Of a stretch of DNA of 64,000 nt, positions 48,985 to 60,187 are shown one piece after another. Origin of the DNA: Metellina segmentata. Lineage: Eukaryota; Arthropoda; Arachnida; Araneae; Tetragnathidae. The DNA is taken from NCBI GenBank assembly GCA_947359465.1, contig OX375879.1, forward strand, positions 90,557,578 to 90,621,577, in the 5' to 3' direction. The notes below the pieces were generated by a model. That model ran no database searches. It was not told the origin of the DNA and was given only the letters and a program-made list of their open reading frames with translations. Position 1 is the stretch's first letter; every line of letters begins with the position of its first letter. The translations under genes and the position numbers were made by a program.

Positions 48985-49440
48985 ATAGGGAGGGGGTTGT
49001 CCTCCACGTGGTGCAATTACACTAATAACCCTTCTGGGCATACTTTCAACAAGGTTTTGAAACACAGCTATGGGTATTTGTGTCCATTCCTGCTGCAAGA
49101 ATGTCGCCAGCTCAGCCGTTGATTTCGGACGTGCTTCCCTGGTCCGTAAGTGTCGCTCTAACGCGTCCCACAAATGTCCTATGAGGTTTAGGTTGGGACT
49201 CTGATCAGGCCAGGGAAGACGTTTTACATCCATATCTCGATACCACTGAGGCTGCAACATGACACGGAGCGTTGTTGTCTGGAAGCAACATTCGTCCATT
49301 CCATAAAATTCCCAGAGCATAGTAAGACCCTGAATGTCGAAAATGTTCATGTAGTCGTAGGCGTTCAATTAACCAGGAACAACATGCAAAGGTCCCAGGC
49401 CATACCTCTAAAACCTCCCCCAAACAAGTAGTCTGATTTT
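48985..49440 (-). pseudogene. Tc1-like transposase C-terminal fragment
   Basis: The minus frame ending at 48985 contains WYRDMDVKRLPWPDQSPNLN, then LIGHLWDALERHLRTREARP and a Gln-Gln-Glu-Trp tail. It corresponds to the Asp-Trp-Pro-x-x-Ser-Pro-Asp-Leu-Asn-Pro-Ile-Glu block of Tc1 transposases, with catalytic Asp changed to Asn and Glu changed to Gly. An overlapping frame upstream has LLPDNNAPCHVA (second catalytic Asp region). The N-terminus and TIRs are absent. A (TA)n run lies beside it at 48950-48976. Confidence 0.7.
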
Positions 49441-50323
49441 ATGCAAATCCGCTGGCGTCCGGTCCATTATTGTGGATAGTGTTTCTATAAATATAATAAA
49501 TAATTTTGATACAACTTCTTTATCCACAGTTTTCACATTGACTGGTGCCTCGCTTGAGATTGAGCCACATAAGCTTAAAATATATTACACTGTATTGGCC
49601 ACAAAGTTTGAACGAACTTTAGTTTCTTTCAGTGATTTATTTTAGCTTAGATCCCAGTGGTTGCTCCATTGAGCCTCGGAATCAAAATTATCCTTAGTGC
49701 AAATAAAAAACTGCTTCTTTTCTAAAAAAATCACATAAGTTTGAAAAATTATTTGTTAACTTCCATGAATCCGTTCTGCATTTCAGTGACAAATTGTAAA
49801 TTGAATTTAACAAATTACAACCTGTATTATTTTTAATTTGGAGTAACGTATTAGAAACATTAGATACTTCAGTGACCACATAATTGTTTTATTTAACACG
49901 AGATCTTCATGAACTTTAAGGTGTGTGTGAGTGGGACTTTATCTAAGCATATAAATTGGGTATTATAAATGCAATTTCTACTTCGCTCACCGCCGTTTTC
50001 AGTTTCCAGAATGTAAATAATAGACGTATTTCTTGTACGTCGTATATTTGTAAGACTGTTCATTTGTGGCTGAATGGTTTCATAAGCAGTTGAAAGAGGT
50101 AAAATTCAGCCAAATAATTTATTACCGCGTTGTTTTGTGAACCGATTTAGATATGTAACTATAAATCATGAACTCGTAATATCTAATTTTTAAAATTTAA
50201 TTAAAATTGAGTAAAATTATGAGCAGAAAAAAAAAAGAACAGGTCTGAATTTTATTCACTGTGCATGGAAAGTAGATATAATGGAGAGACAGCAGAAATC
50301 GATAGGTAAATATAAAGCAAAGT

Positions 50324-51770
50324 ACACTCATGTACAAAATTATCTTTACATTCCAAAAGTAATTATATTCCATGAAATACCCAATCGATGTAATCCATTT
50401 TTGCAGGGAATGTGTGAAAACAAGCCTAATTAGAATTATCCAATCAAAAGTGTTCTAACTGTTGCTGATATAAAAATCAAGGTGTTACGTCATTCGATGG
50501 TGAATCAAGCGCTTTGCGCAAAGTGAATATTTGAGTGAATTTCTGCAAAACAGCGTTTGATTTCAGTGTGGAAGGACTCGAAACGGTTTGTTATAGCTCC
50601 AAAGAGTATCATATGAAAGAATCTGTGAAGTGGCGCATTATCGGGACTTAAGAAGAAGGGCAGGCAATCATGGAAGCAGCGAGATATGTGAATATTTCAA
50701 GTCAGACAGTCTATACGCTATGAAAAAAATTTCAGAACTCTGAAACAGTTGTAAGGAGGCCTGGACAAGGTCGTAAAGTATAACAACTGCTTCTCAAAAT
50801 CGATATATGGTAATAACTTCCCGTCGTAACAGGAAGTCTATTGTTCGGCAGTTAAGTTCAGAGCTTGCAGCCGCCACGGAAACTGTTGTATTACGGCAAA
50901 CTGTATACAGAAGGCTTAATGAAAAAGGTTTTTATGCTAGAAAGCCAAGCACATGTGTTTCACTGTCATCACAACACAAGACGAATCGCTTTAATTGGTG
51001 CAAAGAACATCAGAACTGGAGTCAACACCAATGGACCCATGTTCTCTTTATTGATGAGTTAGATGTTTAGTTTAACATCTGATTCTAAGCGTGTTAACAT
51101 CTGGAGGGATTCAGAAACGCGAAATCTTCATTCGAACATTATGGAATGGGGCCATTTTTGGTAGTGCGGGTGTGATGGTATGGGATGGAATAATGATCGA
51201 TGGACGTACGCCCCTACACGTTTTCAACAGATGAGCTGTGACCAACCAGAGATATCGGGATGAGGTTTTTGAACGTTATGTAAGACTTTTAAGAGGTACA
51301 TATGGATCTGATATTTTATTTATGGACTTCATGCTCGTCCACATCGAGCAAACCTCGTTGACGAATTCCTTGAAAATGAAGTCATTGAGTGAATGCAGTG
51401 GCCAGCAAAATCTCTTGATCTGAACCTGATAGAGAACTTATGGGACTACTTTGGAAAAGCAGTTTCGCGGAGACATCCTCCTTTTCGAGATATAGATGCC
51501 CTGAAGACCGCATTGCTGGAGGAGTGTAACTTAATTCCCCAAACTGTGGTTAATAACCTTATTGCCAGAAGGAAATCACTTTGTGACATGTGTGTACAAG
51601 TCTGGGGCGATCACATTCCATATTAAATTCATAAGCCTTAATATTTACTGAGTTATTCATTTTTTTCTGAACTCTCTTTGTTACATATAAATTCCATTTT
51701 TATGATTTCATTACACAGTTTTATATCATATGCAGTGTTCTTAAATTTGTTCCTTTGTATTTATGTGTTA
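50324..51770 (+). mobile_element. Tc1-like transposon, decayed
   Basis: The putative left end is TACACTCATGTACAAAATTA and the right end a degenerate reverse match near 51740-51770. From ATG 50613 reading across frames gives VKWRIIGT, NISSQTVYTL (HTH), RRPGQGRK (AT-hook-like), LRQTVYRRLNEKGFYARKP, FNWCKEHQNWSQHQWTHVLF and, from 51393, MQWPAKSLDLNLIENLWDYF. The catalytic Asp/Glu of the last block can still be seen (Leu-Asp-Leu-Asn-Leu-Ile-Glu). Several stops and frameshifts make it inactive. Confidence 0.7.
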
Positions 51771-51786
51771 TGATGTCTCATTTCAG

Positions 51787-51891
51787 ACAAATTCAAAAAG
51801 TTATAGTTCACAGTATCAGAGGAATCCGTGTTTCTATGCATTTAAAGATAGTTTTGGACGCCAGTGTATTTTAAAACTTTATGTACATACT
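51787..51891 (+). CDS. Possible exon, unrecognised
   Basis: After acceptor-like CTCATTTCAG the frame reads QYQRNPCFYAFKDSFGRQC, then ILKLYVHT before a weak donor GTAATG. The residue mixture looks protein-like and the strand and place (1.1 kb before the CAP hinge exon) fit gene 3, but it lacks the expected Cys-Asn-Tyr motif. Weak. Confidence 0.15.
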
Positions 51892-52289
51892 GTAATGAAG
51901 GGAAAGGAACCCAAAATTAAACCGTATTCAAAAGGAATGAAGTATATCTGAAAATGTGTGTGACCCCAGTTGAGGGAATAGGCTTGGGGTCGGCCATGAC
52001 TAGAAGTTGCAGTAGTTGGGAACCAGGAGGTACTCAAAAGTTGCGATCACCGATAGCGTCGACGCATTGGTAAGGGCGGAGAGGTGTTTCAAAGGAAGAG
52101 TGCACTTTAATCTTTATCGTCTAATATCATGCCTATTTCGGGGGAATTTTCCTGTTTCATACGGTCTGATTCAAACTCATAATACGTCAAACGTAGTAAT
52201 ATGCAAACTCATAATAATATTCATATGTCTTTCGGGAGCCTTTCAAGATACAGTCAGGCAGGAGGTAGTCCGTTTCCACTACTCGACAC

Positions 52290-52334
52290 AGCTGAGATAG
52301 CTAATATGCTAGTTGCATATTAGCTATCTCAGCT
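52290..52334. repeat. Perfect 19-bp inverted repeat with 7-base loop
   Basis: AGCTGAGATAGCTAATATG and CATATTAGCTATCTCAGCT are exact reverse complements separated by CTAGTTG. No T-run or known RNA element is attached. Confidence 0.85.
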
Positions 52335-52389
52335 ATCGTGAAGTGATTCATGTTACTCGTACGAAGTCAACATCTATGACTAAGATGGT

Positions 52390-52710
52390 TCAAACTGACT
52401 GATGGAGGTAACACAGGAGGTGATCTGAGCAGAGCGACTTGATGGGTGAGTAAATCTCTACTGATCCTGTCACACGTGCAGCGCTGCTCATCAAGATACG
52501 TGCGTAGGTCGAACTATCTACACAACCACGATTTTGTCGCGTTACTGTTTTCTCAAACAGTGAGCACACGAGGTAACTTGAGAAGCGAAAACCGGGGTCA
52601 CTTTCGCCTCTAAACAGGGAAGGAAAAACTTTAACCTCTCGGAACAAGCCACCCAAGTGGCGATCCAAATCACTACAATAGAAGAAAGAGCGTTCTGGGT
52701 TGCTCTTCAC
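52390..52710 (-). CDS. Unrecognised 106-codon frame
   Basis: An uninterrupted minus frame with balanced composition in a patch of higher G+C. It contains RHLGGLFREVKVFPSLFRGE and GSVEIYSPIKSLCS. I know no family with this sequence. It lies next to the 52.29-kb hairpin and is probably part of an unclassified mobile element. Low confidence as a gene. Confidence 0.15.
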   Translation of the reverse strand: MKSNPERSFFYCSDLDRHLGGLFREVKVFPSLFRGESDPGFRFSSYLVCSLFEKTVTRQNRGCVDSSTYARILMSSAARVTGSVEIYSPIKSLCSDHLLCYLHQSV

Positions 52711-52951
52711 TAATCGGGCCGTGCGTCTCCAACTTCACTGACTTTCTGCCAAACAGCGCCCTCTAGCAAATCCAATTGGCACTTGCTGACACATCCATAT
52801 CCGAATGTAAATATGTTATTTCTTACTTCACCATAAAGAGCCCCTTCCCTTTGAAATAGGTCTTGAATTATATATTTTATGCAGTGAATATGTATGAATA
52901 GTTTTCGTAGGCTCTAAATTTGTAAAAGAATTATGAACGTTATTGTTCCAG

Positions 52952-53043
52952 AGCATTGAAGGGGATACAGATGTACACTGTTGCCAAGCCATGTTCTCAA
53001 TGCACGGATGAAGGTGGATCCTTGTGCCTAAACAATCTTTGCA
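52952..53043 (+). CDS. Gene 3 hinge exon: Pro-Cys-Ser-Gln-Cys region after CAP domain
   Basis: Acceptor TGTTCCAG ends at 52951; the exon ends Cys-A|GTAAGT at 53044 (enters phase 2, leaves phase 1). It encodes KGIQMYTVAKPCSQC, then four residues before GGSLCLNNLC. This matches the end of CAP domains, where Gly-Asn-x-x-Gly-x-x-x-Tyr-x-x-Gly-x-Pro-Cys-Ser-x-Cys precedes a short Cys-x-(N/D)-x-x-Cys hinge. Its presence far downstream of exon 2 implies an intervening exon with the Cys-Asn-Tyr-x-Pro segment. The cysteine pattern is intact. Confidence 0.72.
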
Positions 53044-53221
53044 GTAAGTTTAAAAAAATCATGGAACCAATTAATATAATACTAGACATAATCCTCTACC
53101 TACAATGTTTAAAAATGATTATGCATTTTGTTTCCCATACAGAAAACCAGTTTTGAAAATATTAAAATGAAAATGCAATTTTCGCTTAGAATTTTCTGAG
53201 CTTTCTACTTTTTATTTTCAG

Positions 53222-53260
53222 TGACATGGGATCAATGTGAAAGAAATCCAAAGCTATGCG
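53222..53260 (+). CDS. Gene 3 micro-exon: linker with two cysteines
   Basis: A 39-base exon, phase 1-1, between acceptor TATTTTCAG and donor GTAGGT. It encodes TWDQCERNPKLC plus a split codon. It lies only 178 bases after the hinge exon. Similar Cys-x6-Cys linkers stand between the CAP hinge and the EGF modules. A (GA)n tract begins 44 bases downstream. Confidence 0.6.
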
Positions 53261-53299
53261 GTAGGTTATTAGTTTTTTTAGAATATTTGTTAGTTTCTA

Positions 53300-53322
53300 A
53301 AAGAGAGAGAGAGAGAGAGAGA
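53300..53322. repeat. (GA)n microsatellite
   Basis: AAGAGAGAGAGAGAGAGAGA in the intron after the gene 3 micro-exon. Confidence 0.9.
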
Positions 53323-54659
53323 ATTTGTCTTTTTCTTATTTAATGGGAATGAACTCATTGTTTTAAATCTATGCTCACGATTTCATTGACGGTCATTTTA
53401 TTTTCTAAAGTATATCAGAAAACGTCAGAAAATTCTTATTTAACAAATAATCATATTTCTTGTGTGGGAAATGTAAAAAGTTTGTCTTTAAGGCGATAAT
53501 ATTGATTTAAATATTCATCAGTTAAAAACGTCAACATTTTTCCTGTACAGGCTTGATTTGCTTCATGATTTCAAGGTTATTTAGACTACAGTTTTCGCAT
53601 TATACACGCCGAAGAACGAAACGTTTTTTTTCTTCACAAGTTAATATGTTCTTGATCAATAAGTTACAGTAAATAGCTTTCTGTGGAATCCTGTGTCTTT
53701 GCTTTTCCCCATAACTGCTCTTCCTCTTTGTGTTGATATCTTTCTTTATGAAAGTTAAGTGTGTTTGTGCATTTCAAACATTTCCTTTTAAGCATAGTCT
53801 GATATTAAAATTTTCTGACTGCTTTCCTTACAACAGGGCTCCTAACACGTCACCTTTTTATTTTTTGTCACTTTTTGTCACCTTTTTGACATTTTGTCAC
53901 CTTTTGTCACCTTTTCAGGGGTTTCAAGTTCTTAAATTATATTTGAAGAAAACTTTTTGATGTGCAATTAAAAAAATTCATTTCCTCAAAAAAAAAAAAA
54001 AAAAAAAAAAAAACAGGGTTCGCATGAATTCAATTTTGAAAGCGCGCTACGTTCCACCTCAAGAATGGATTAAAAAACGTACCTTTTAAATTGTAAAAGG
54101 ATACTTCACGTTGCCAAGGTGTATTAGCAGCAAGTTCTGGAAATTTTCCCGCAGGAAAAGGCTATCAGTAAAACGAAGCGGCGAAGTTTAAGGGAAGCAG
54201 GACCATCTGTATGTCCGACCCCCTCAACAGGGACAAACAAAAGGAGGAACCCTCTAGAAGGTCAGATGCTGACAGCTCGTAAATGGTGATCGATGGCAGT
54301 GGTCACTTAAAAGCCGGGATAACATCCTCCATACACAGATCTGAGGGTGGTCTCAACAGACCCATTTTATTTTTGGATTCTCGAATAAGACAAGAATGGA
54401 GAGGTCAAGAAACCGGACGGATCAAGCTGATATTAACTCAACGTTAACCCAGTAGGAGAGGTAATCCGTTTAGTACCTTTGTCATCACATGTTGCAGTTT
54501 CTATTGTGGGTCTGATTATGTCTAGAAGGTATAGATATGTCATGACAAACTCTGAAAGGACTGTGGAATCTTCAATATGTAGGATAATTTACGCTTGAAG
54601 GTGTCTTTGGCAAAGTTTTTAAGGGAATAAATCATCAACCTCACACATTCTAAGCGCTC

Positions 54660-55850
54660 GAAGCTCCCCATCAAGAACCCCGACATTCCTGTCTACTTAA
54701 CGGAGGCTATTCAAGCACTGCTCTCTTTGTGGCATGGAAATCTTAATGGCCTTCAGCCATTTCTGAAAGATTCCAAACCCCTCCGTAACCAAAGAATGCA
54801 AAAATTTTGTCCGTCTCTGTATCCAGAGGGTTAAATATTGAAGGAGTATTGTGAACGTACTGAAAATCATTCTCTGTTATCATCGAAGTTGAATATTACA
54901 AATTCTCGAGCTTTTATTAGTGAAGGTCAGTTTTTAAAAAGATTAATAACTCATTACTTTCTACCCGAAAAAAAAGAACTAATTAACATTGGGACATGTA
55001 ATATTCACACAATACATAATGCTTTTCTTAAAGGTCTAAAAGAGTTAGGGGAAGATGTGTCTGAATAAGTTTTTACTATTCACAGATTTTTTAATCAGTG
55101 GCCTAATTGTTGGTCAACATACAAACAAATTCAAGAAGACTTAAAACTTCCCACTCACTATTTCATCAAGCATTGGTCAAGCAGGTGGTTAAGCCTAAAG
55201 CCAGCTGCTGAAAGGTTGCTTGAACAGTGGATTGCAGTGCGAAAGTATTTCCATGACAACATTCCAATAAAGAAGCCAAACATGATACAAAGACTCAGCT
55301 ACAAAAAAAAAAATTGTTCATTTCCTTAGAAGAGAAACTATGAAGGCTGAGGTGATATTTGTCGTATCAAGTGCAAGTACCTATACTTAATCATGTGACC
55401 GAATTTCTTCAGAAAAAAGAACCTCTAATACGTAACCTTCATTCTCAACTTGAATTGTTGACAAGAACAATTTTGGGTAGGATCTACAAAGAGGAATTTA
55501 TTCGAGATTTGAAAATGGATAAATTGGAAGATATATGTCCTCAGAAACTGTTGCCTCTGGCTGATATTATCATTGAAGATCAAATTTCTAGAGCGCTACA
55601 GAATGTGAAAGAGAAGGAAAGGAATTTATTTTTTCTAAGGGCTCAGAATCATTACATTGCCAATGTTAAATATCTTTTGAAGAATTCCTTCTTCATTTCA
55701 TCTCTCCTTAAAAGTGTATCCTGTGTTGGTCCTCTTGAGAGACTCAGTGGCGAGAGTGTTCAACAAGTATTAGAATTTGCAAGAGCAATGCTATGGGATG
55801 TCCTGACAGACATACTACTGGATGAGTGGAAATTACTCCAAAGTTAATTT
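54660..55850 (+). pseudogene. hAT-like transposase, N-terminal and middle parts
   Basis: Pieces in successive frames: SLWHGNLNGLQPFLKDSKPL at about 54730, the frame 54838-55065 (LSSKLNITNSRAFISEGQFL), and 55359-55844 (162 codons; VPILNHVTEFLQKKEPLIRN, EDICPQKLLPLADIIIEDQI, VGPLERLSGESVQQ). The 55359 frame is the longest uninterrupted coding stretch of the window. It matches the middle of the hAT-type proteins common in spiders ('...FLQRDKPLIHLLYDEL...' type) by layout only. Not a host gene. Confidence 0.5.
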
Positions 55851-56626
55851 GAGGAATACGGATTTAGAATAAAGAGTTTCTACGCTAAAGAATCGAAAAT
55901 CCGCAACTCCGCGTAATCATTGGTTCACTCCCGAAATCGCTTCGATCTAGGGAAAAGGGAAATTTCCTCTATGAAAAGGAAAATTTTTTTCCATTTTCGG
56001 AGAAATTGTGTACTAGAATTTTGTTTCTATAATTTAAGGATAAAACCTTTTATGTATACATGTAATTTTTTATCCTTTAAACAGTACAAAGTACAAAATT
56101 CGGAATCCTTTTGTCCTCGGCCTTTCCGGATTTAAGATTATTTGCATTTTTGGTCAAAAAAACCTTAATCTAACCTCCCCTGCGCGAATTATTTTGCGTT
56201 TGCAATAGTACTAAAATAGCAGATATATATAAATAAGAATTTTTTAAAAACAATGCAAGAAATTTTACTTGCAAATCTTTTTAATTTTTCTGTGTGGTAT
56301 TTACTCTGAACATGTCCGTTATTTTGCGTTGTTTCATCAATTAGGTTCAGGTTTACCTACTTGTTCTATGAAAATTGTCAGAAAGATGGAAAAAAGTGAG
56401 AAAAAAAAAAAAAACTCGGGTTAGCAAAACATCCAATATTTATTTTTATTTTTTTCGAAATTTTTGACAGTTCCTTATTTTGGACGTTTGCATTTGGGAC
56501 TAAATATAAATTATTTGTGCTAATAGGGAATTTTATGACTGTTTTTAAAGAAAAATATGCAGATATTTAATTTTTGTCTTGATTTTCGCGTTGCTCCGGA
56601 AGCAGCCTCAAAACTCCTGAAATTTT

Positions 56627-57296
56627 ATGAGAATGCTCCTGAAGCTGCTCAGAAAAGGTTGGCAACCCTGCACTAGTGGTGTGGATCCTAAGTACCCAGT
56701 TGTGTCAAAACTAGTGAAGACTGCTCTGTCACTTTCTCATGGTAGTACAGACATTGAACTTGACTTCTCAGCCTCAGCAAGAGCTTTGACAGGAGACAGA
56801 GCATCAATGTCAGAATGCACACTCAATGCATTGAAGACGGTTAAAAGTAGCTTGGCAAATTTTGACAATTAACCTTATTTGGTGTCAATCACATCAAAGC
56901 TAATGGATATGGTAAGGGTTGCATATAAAGCCTACAGTGCCTATTTAGAAGATATAAAACGTAAGGCACAAGAAAAATTAGAGAAGGACAGAAAAGAAAA
57001 AGATAGACTGGAAGCAGAGAAAAAAAATTTAAAGCAGCTGGCAAAGAAAAGAAAGGTGATAGAAGAACGAAAACTTAAAATTATGTGTAAGGAAGAGGAT
57101 GAGGTGTTCAGGCAATGATTGAAGGAACGGCTAAAGTCTCAGATGATGCTGGTCAGCAAAGACAGACTTTAAAAAATGCACATTCTTCTATTGAGAAGAA
57201 AAAGACAAAATTAATTTCAGACTTTTTCAACAACAAAAAATTAAGAAATAATTTTTCAAAGAAAAGGAAGAAATTCTTCAAGCTGTTTCAAAAATA
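56627..57296 (+). pseudogene. hAT-like transposase C-terminus and coiled-coil tail
   Basis: Three short frames (56627-56869, 56879-57115, 57115-57294) are one coding region broken by frameshifts or stops. They hold the hAT C-terminal Ser-Lys-Leu-Val-Lys...Leu-Ser-His-Gly...Ser-x-Ser-Ala-Arg block, with the usual 'ER-G-F-S' changed to 'EL-D-F-S', then a Lys/Glu-rich coiled coil. It ends 320 bases before the right TIR. Confidence 0.6.
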
Positions 57297-57674
57297 AATG
57301 AATTAAAAAATCACAATTCCGATTTTTTAAAATTTGTATGTTAATATTTTAAAATTATGTACTTTTTAAATGAAGAAAATGAAAATATCCTTCCAAAGAA
57401 AGGAAAATAAAAGATAGGGGTAGCTTGGGAGGATCTTTTTATTTTCTATCTTTATACTTGAATATATTTAGCATTATTGTTGTTTGATACTTTTTTTTGC
57501 TCGATTAGTCACTTTTTGTCACCTTTTTCTACTCGATTAGTCACTTTTTGTCACCTTTTTGGTTCAATTAGTCACTTTTGTCACCTTTTTGGACCTTGAA
57601 ACCTGTTAGGAGCCCTGTTACAATACTGCCGCGATAGCCAAGAAGGCATAAGTTTGGTCATCTAAACTTGTCAG

Positions 57675-57895
57675 GGGTTCACACGTATAATTCTATCTTG
57701 CAACATCTTGCCTGTATGACTTTTAACCAATTTTGACTATTTTGACCGATAGAATTGTTCCAAAGGATTTCATTTTAAGGAAATGAGTAATAAAATATTT
57801 CCAAAGGATTTCATTTCCTGTAACGGGCCAATAGAATCGTTCCAAAGTATTCTGTTCCAGTGAAAGGATCAATAGATTATTTCTAAGGCTTGAGA
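57675..57895. repeat. Degenerate minisatellite-like repeat, copy 1
   Basis: ATAATTCTATCTTGCAACAT is followed by repeated (A/G)ATAGAAT-GTTCCAAAGGATT and TTCATTTTAAGGAAATGA-like units of about 40-55 bp. The same head and units recur at 59.43-59.83 kb. Confidence 0.55.
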
Positions 57896-58026
57896 TAATC
57901 CAAGGATATTTTAGAAATATGTTGTTTAATCATTAAGTGTGATGTGAGGTTAAAACAACCCTGCACTACTCTGAAATATAACGACGCTCAGAATGGTAAA
58001 GTTAACGATTGTTTCATACAAGTATA

Positions 58027-58766
58027 CAGGGCGTTTCAAAACTTCCTGTATAAACGTATAGGTAAGATAAAGAACACTAAAATAAACTGTATTTGGCGTG
58101 AGGATGTGCATCTTCAAACTCCAACCGTATGAGCTAAAGGGCACTTGCACCTTCACTGTAAGGCCTTAAAGTTGCGACCTCCTACAGTAAAGCATGCTTG
58201 GCAGCGTCGTTGCACTGATAGCAAAACAAACTGACCATTTCCCGTACAGCGTCATCTAGCAAATACTAATAGCTATGTCCAAACTGGTGTTTTTTTTTCT
58301 TGCGCTAAGCGCATACTTCTCCTCATGCCTCAGTAATAATAAATGCTTTAAAAAATGAATTTTAAAGTAAATTAATAAGGGTGCTTATTACGATTTTTAA
58401 AGTATTCTTTCATCCAAATCTCTCGTCTTGATTTCCTACGGTTATTTACTTGCCTAATCCCTAAATATGCTGCCGCACTGATTCCTCCTAACAGAATAGC
58501 ATCATCTTCATCCATCTTGAAAATACAACTGAAGTGAGGCACGAGTGCGGGCAGGTGAAGGGCATGCCTCTAAGGGCATGCCTCTAAGCGCATGCAATAA
58601 GCCATGCGTTGACGCATGTTGAATTGAACGTTGAAAGGCACGTTGAAAATGAAAGTGTGGACATACCTAATGTCGCTTTCAGATATTGATACCTGTGTGA
58701 ATATGTTTTAATTTTGTGTTCCCTACCTTCAATTAAAGTTTGTAAAGGAAGTTTTAAAACACTCTG
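58027..58766. mobile_element. 740-bp mariner-type MITE
   Basis: CAGGGCGTTTCAAAACTTCC at the left and the reverse GGAAGTTTTAAAACACTCTG at the right are flanked by TA on both sides. The CAGGGTGTTTCAAAA-type end is shared by many arthropod mariner/IS630-like elements. There is no transposase. It contains a tripled GCATGCCTCTAAG(G/C) motif near 58560-58595. Confidence 0.65.
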
Positions 58767-59424
58767 TATAAGTACCTGATTCCTTTTAACGCTCGAAATC
58801 AGAAGGAGCACACAGTCATCAGATGACATAGTGATTAAATTGTCCTCTGATGATGTTACTTATCCGACGCTTATATTATCACTTTGGCTGACATGAAAAT
58901 GGTTGCTTATACTTTTTGCTTACGAAAATTAAATTTCTTTCTGTTACCATGAATATAAAAGATTGATTGGAAGGTAAGGGAAAAAAGAGAGGAATTCACT
59001 AAAGTAAAGGGGAAAATACGTAAATGCTTTAGCACATAATGATCGAACTTACATATATATGTGTTGACGATAAGATACTGAAATTCCTACGCATAATTTG
59101 CTAAATAGGGAGTCAAATATGTGTTTTGTTTCATAATTCACATGAGATATTTTTAGTTCCTCGTTTCAAAAATGTTATCACAACTTACCCTTTTAAAACT
59201 TTTTTAACCTTTGAAGAGCCGTTGAGCTTTAGGTTTCGTACCAAGAAAAATCGAGCTTTAGGTTTTGTGCCAAACCTTAAACAACTCAACGGCCTTGATC
59301 ATGGGACCGTGTTTCCTCTCGCAGAATATAGAGACTTTTATAGCGTAGTCAAAATTTTGTGACCTTCTCAATAAAATGGCGCTACTCATGAGGGAACAGA
59401 GTCATACAGTTTGAAAATTTGTCT

Positions 59425-59830
59425 AAGGGTTTCACAAACATAATTCTATCTTGCAACTTGCAATCTTCTCTACATTTTAAATAAGTTTGACTTCCTTGAA
59501 CAGTAGAATAGTTCCAAAGGATTCTATTCTATAGAAAGGGGACCTATAGAATTTCTACAAAAGATTCTAATCTAAGGAGAGGTGACTACTAATAGAATTT
59601 TCTGAAAGGATTATTTTGTATGGAAATAAGCACTATAGATGATTGTAAGACTTTAAAGGATTCTATTCTTTAGAAAGGGGACTGGTAATATCTCTAGAAA
59701 GAATTCTAATCTTAGGAGAGGAGAAATAGAATTTTCTTAAAGGAATATTTTCTATGAAAAGGAGCACTGAAGAGGATTTTATTCCTACTCCTAAGGATTT
59801 TATTCCAAGTAAAGGATCATTAGAATAGTA
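59425..59830. repeat. Degenerate minisatellite-like repeat, copy 2
   Basis: ATAATTCTATCTTGCAACTT is followed by about nine degenerate units around AAAGGATTCTATTC(T)ATAGAAAGGGGA. It lies in the intron before the gene 3 EGF exon. Confidence 0.6.
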
Positions 59831-60187
59831 CTAACGAATCCACATGTTCAATATGTGACGAATGTGTGAGATAATTAATGGATTAATTAGAAATACTATG
59901 TTATTTTTCATTAAACGTGTTGTAGAATAAATACAACTCTACACTATTGTGACCCTAAGAGAGTTATGCATGTTCTGAAAAAGATTGTTAGGTAGAAAGA
60001 ATTTATAAAAATACTATTAATATCATGCACGGAATAATTTTAAATATGTGTTTCTGCACGATTCATTAACGATGACTTGTTTTTGCAGGAGTGCTCACTG
60101 TTGTTGATATTGTTAAAGATATAGAATTTCTATATTTGTTTCACGATTCACGAAATTCTCTTTAAAAGGTTTTCTCTTTGTAAATAG

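Larger units (their letters stand above)
53834..57617 (+). mobile_element. hAT-like transposon, 3.8 kb, degraded
   Basis: The ends CAGGGCTCCTAACACG and (reverse) CAGGGCTCCTAACAGG form the TIR, flanked on both sides by TTACAA. Sub-terminal TTTTTGTCACC/TTTTGTCAC repeats lie at both ends. Remnant frames follow the order of a hAT transposase, and the last one at 56627-56869 (YPVVSKLVKTALSLSHGSTD, then RASMSECTLNALKTVKSSLA) is the C-terminal dimerisation region. A Lys/Glu coiled coil follows (56880-57296). A 26-base A-run at 53990-54013 suggests a later retroposed insertion near the left end. Confidence 0.7.

Noticed and set aside
54000..54660. Possible processed retro-gene after the A-run
   Set aside because: The A-run precedes rather than follows coding sequence on the + strand, and the frames lead into the hAT transposase.
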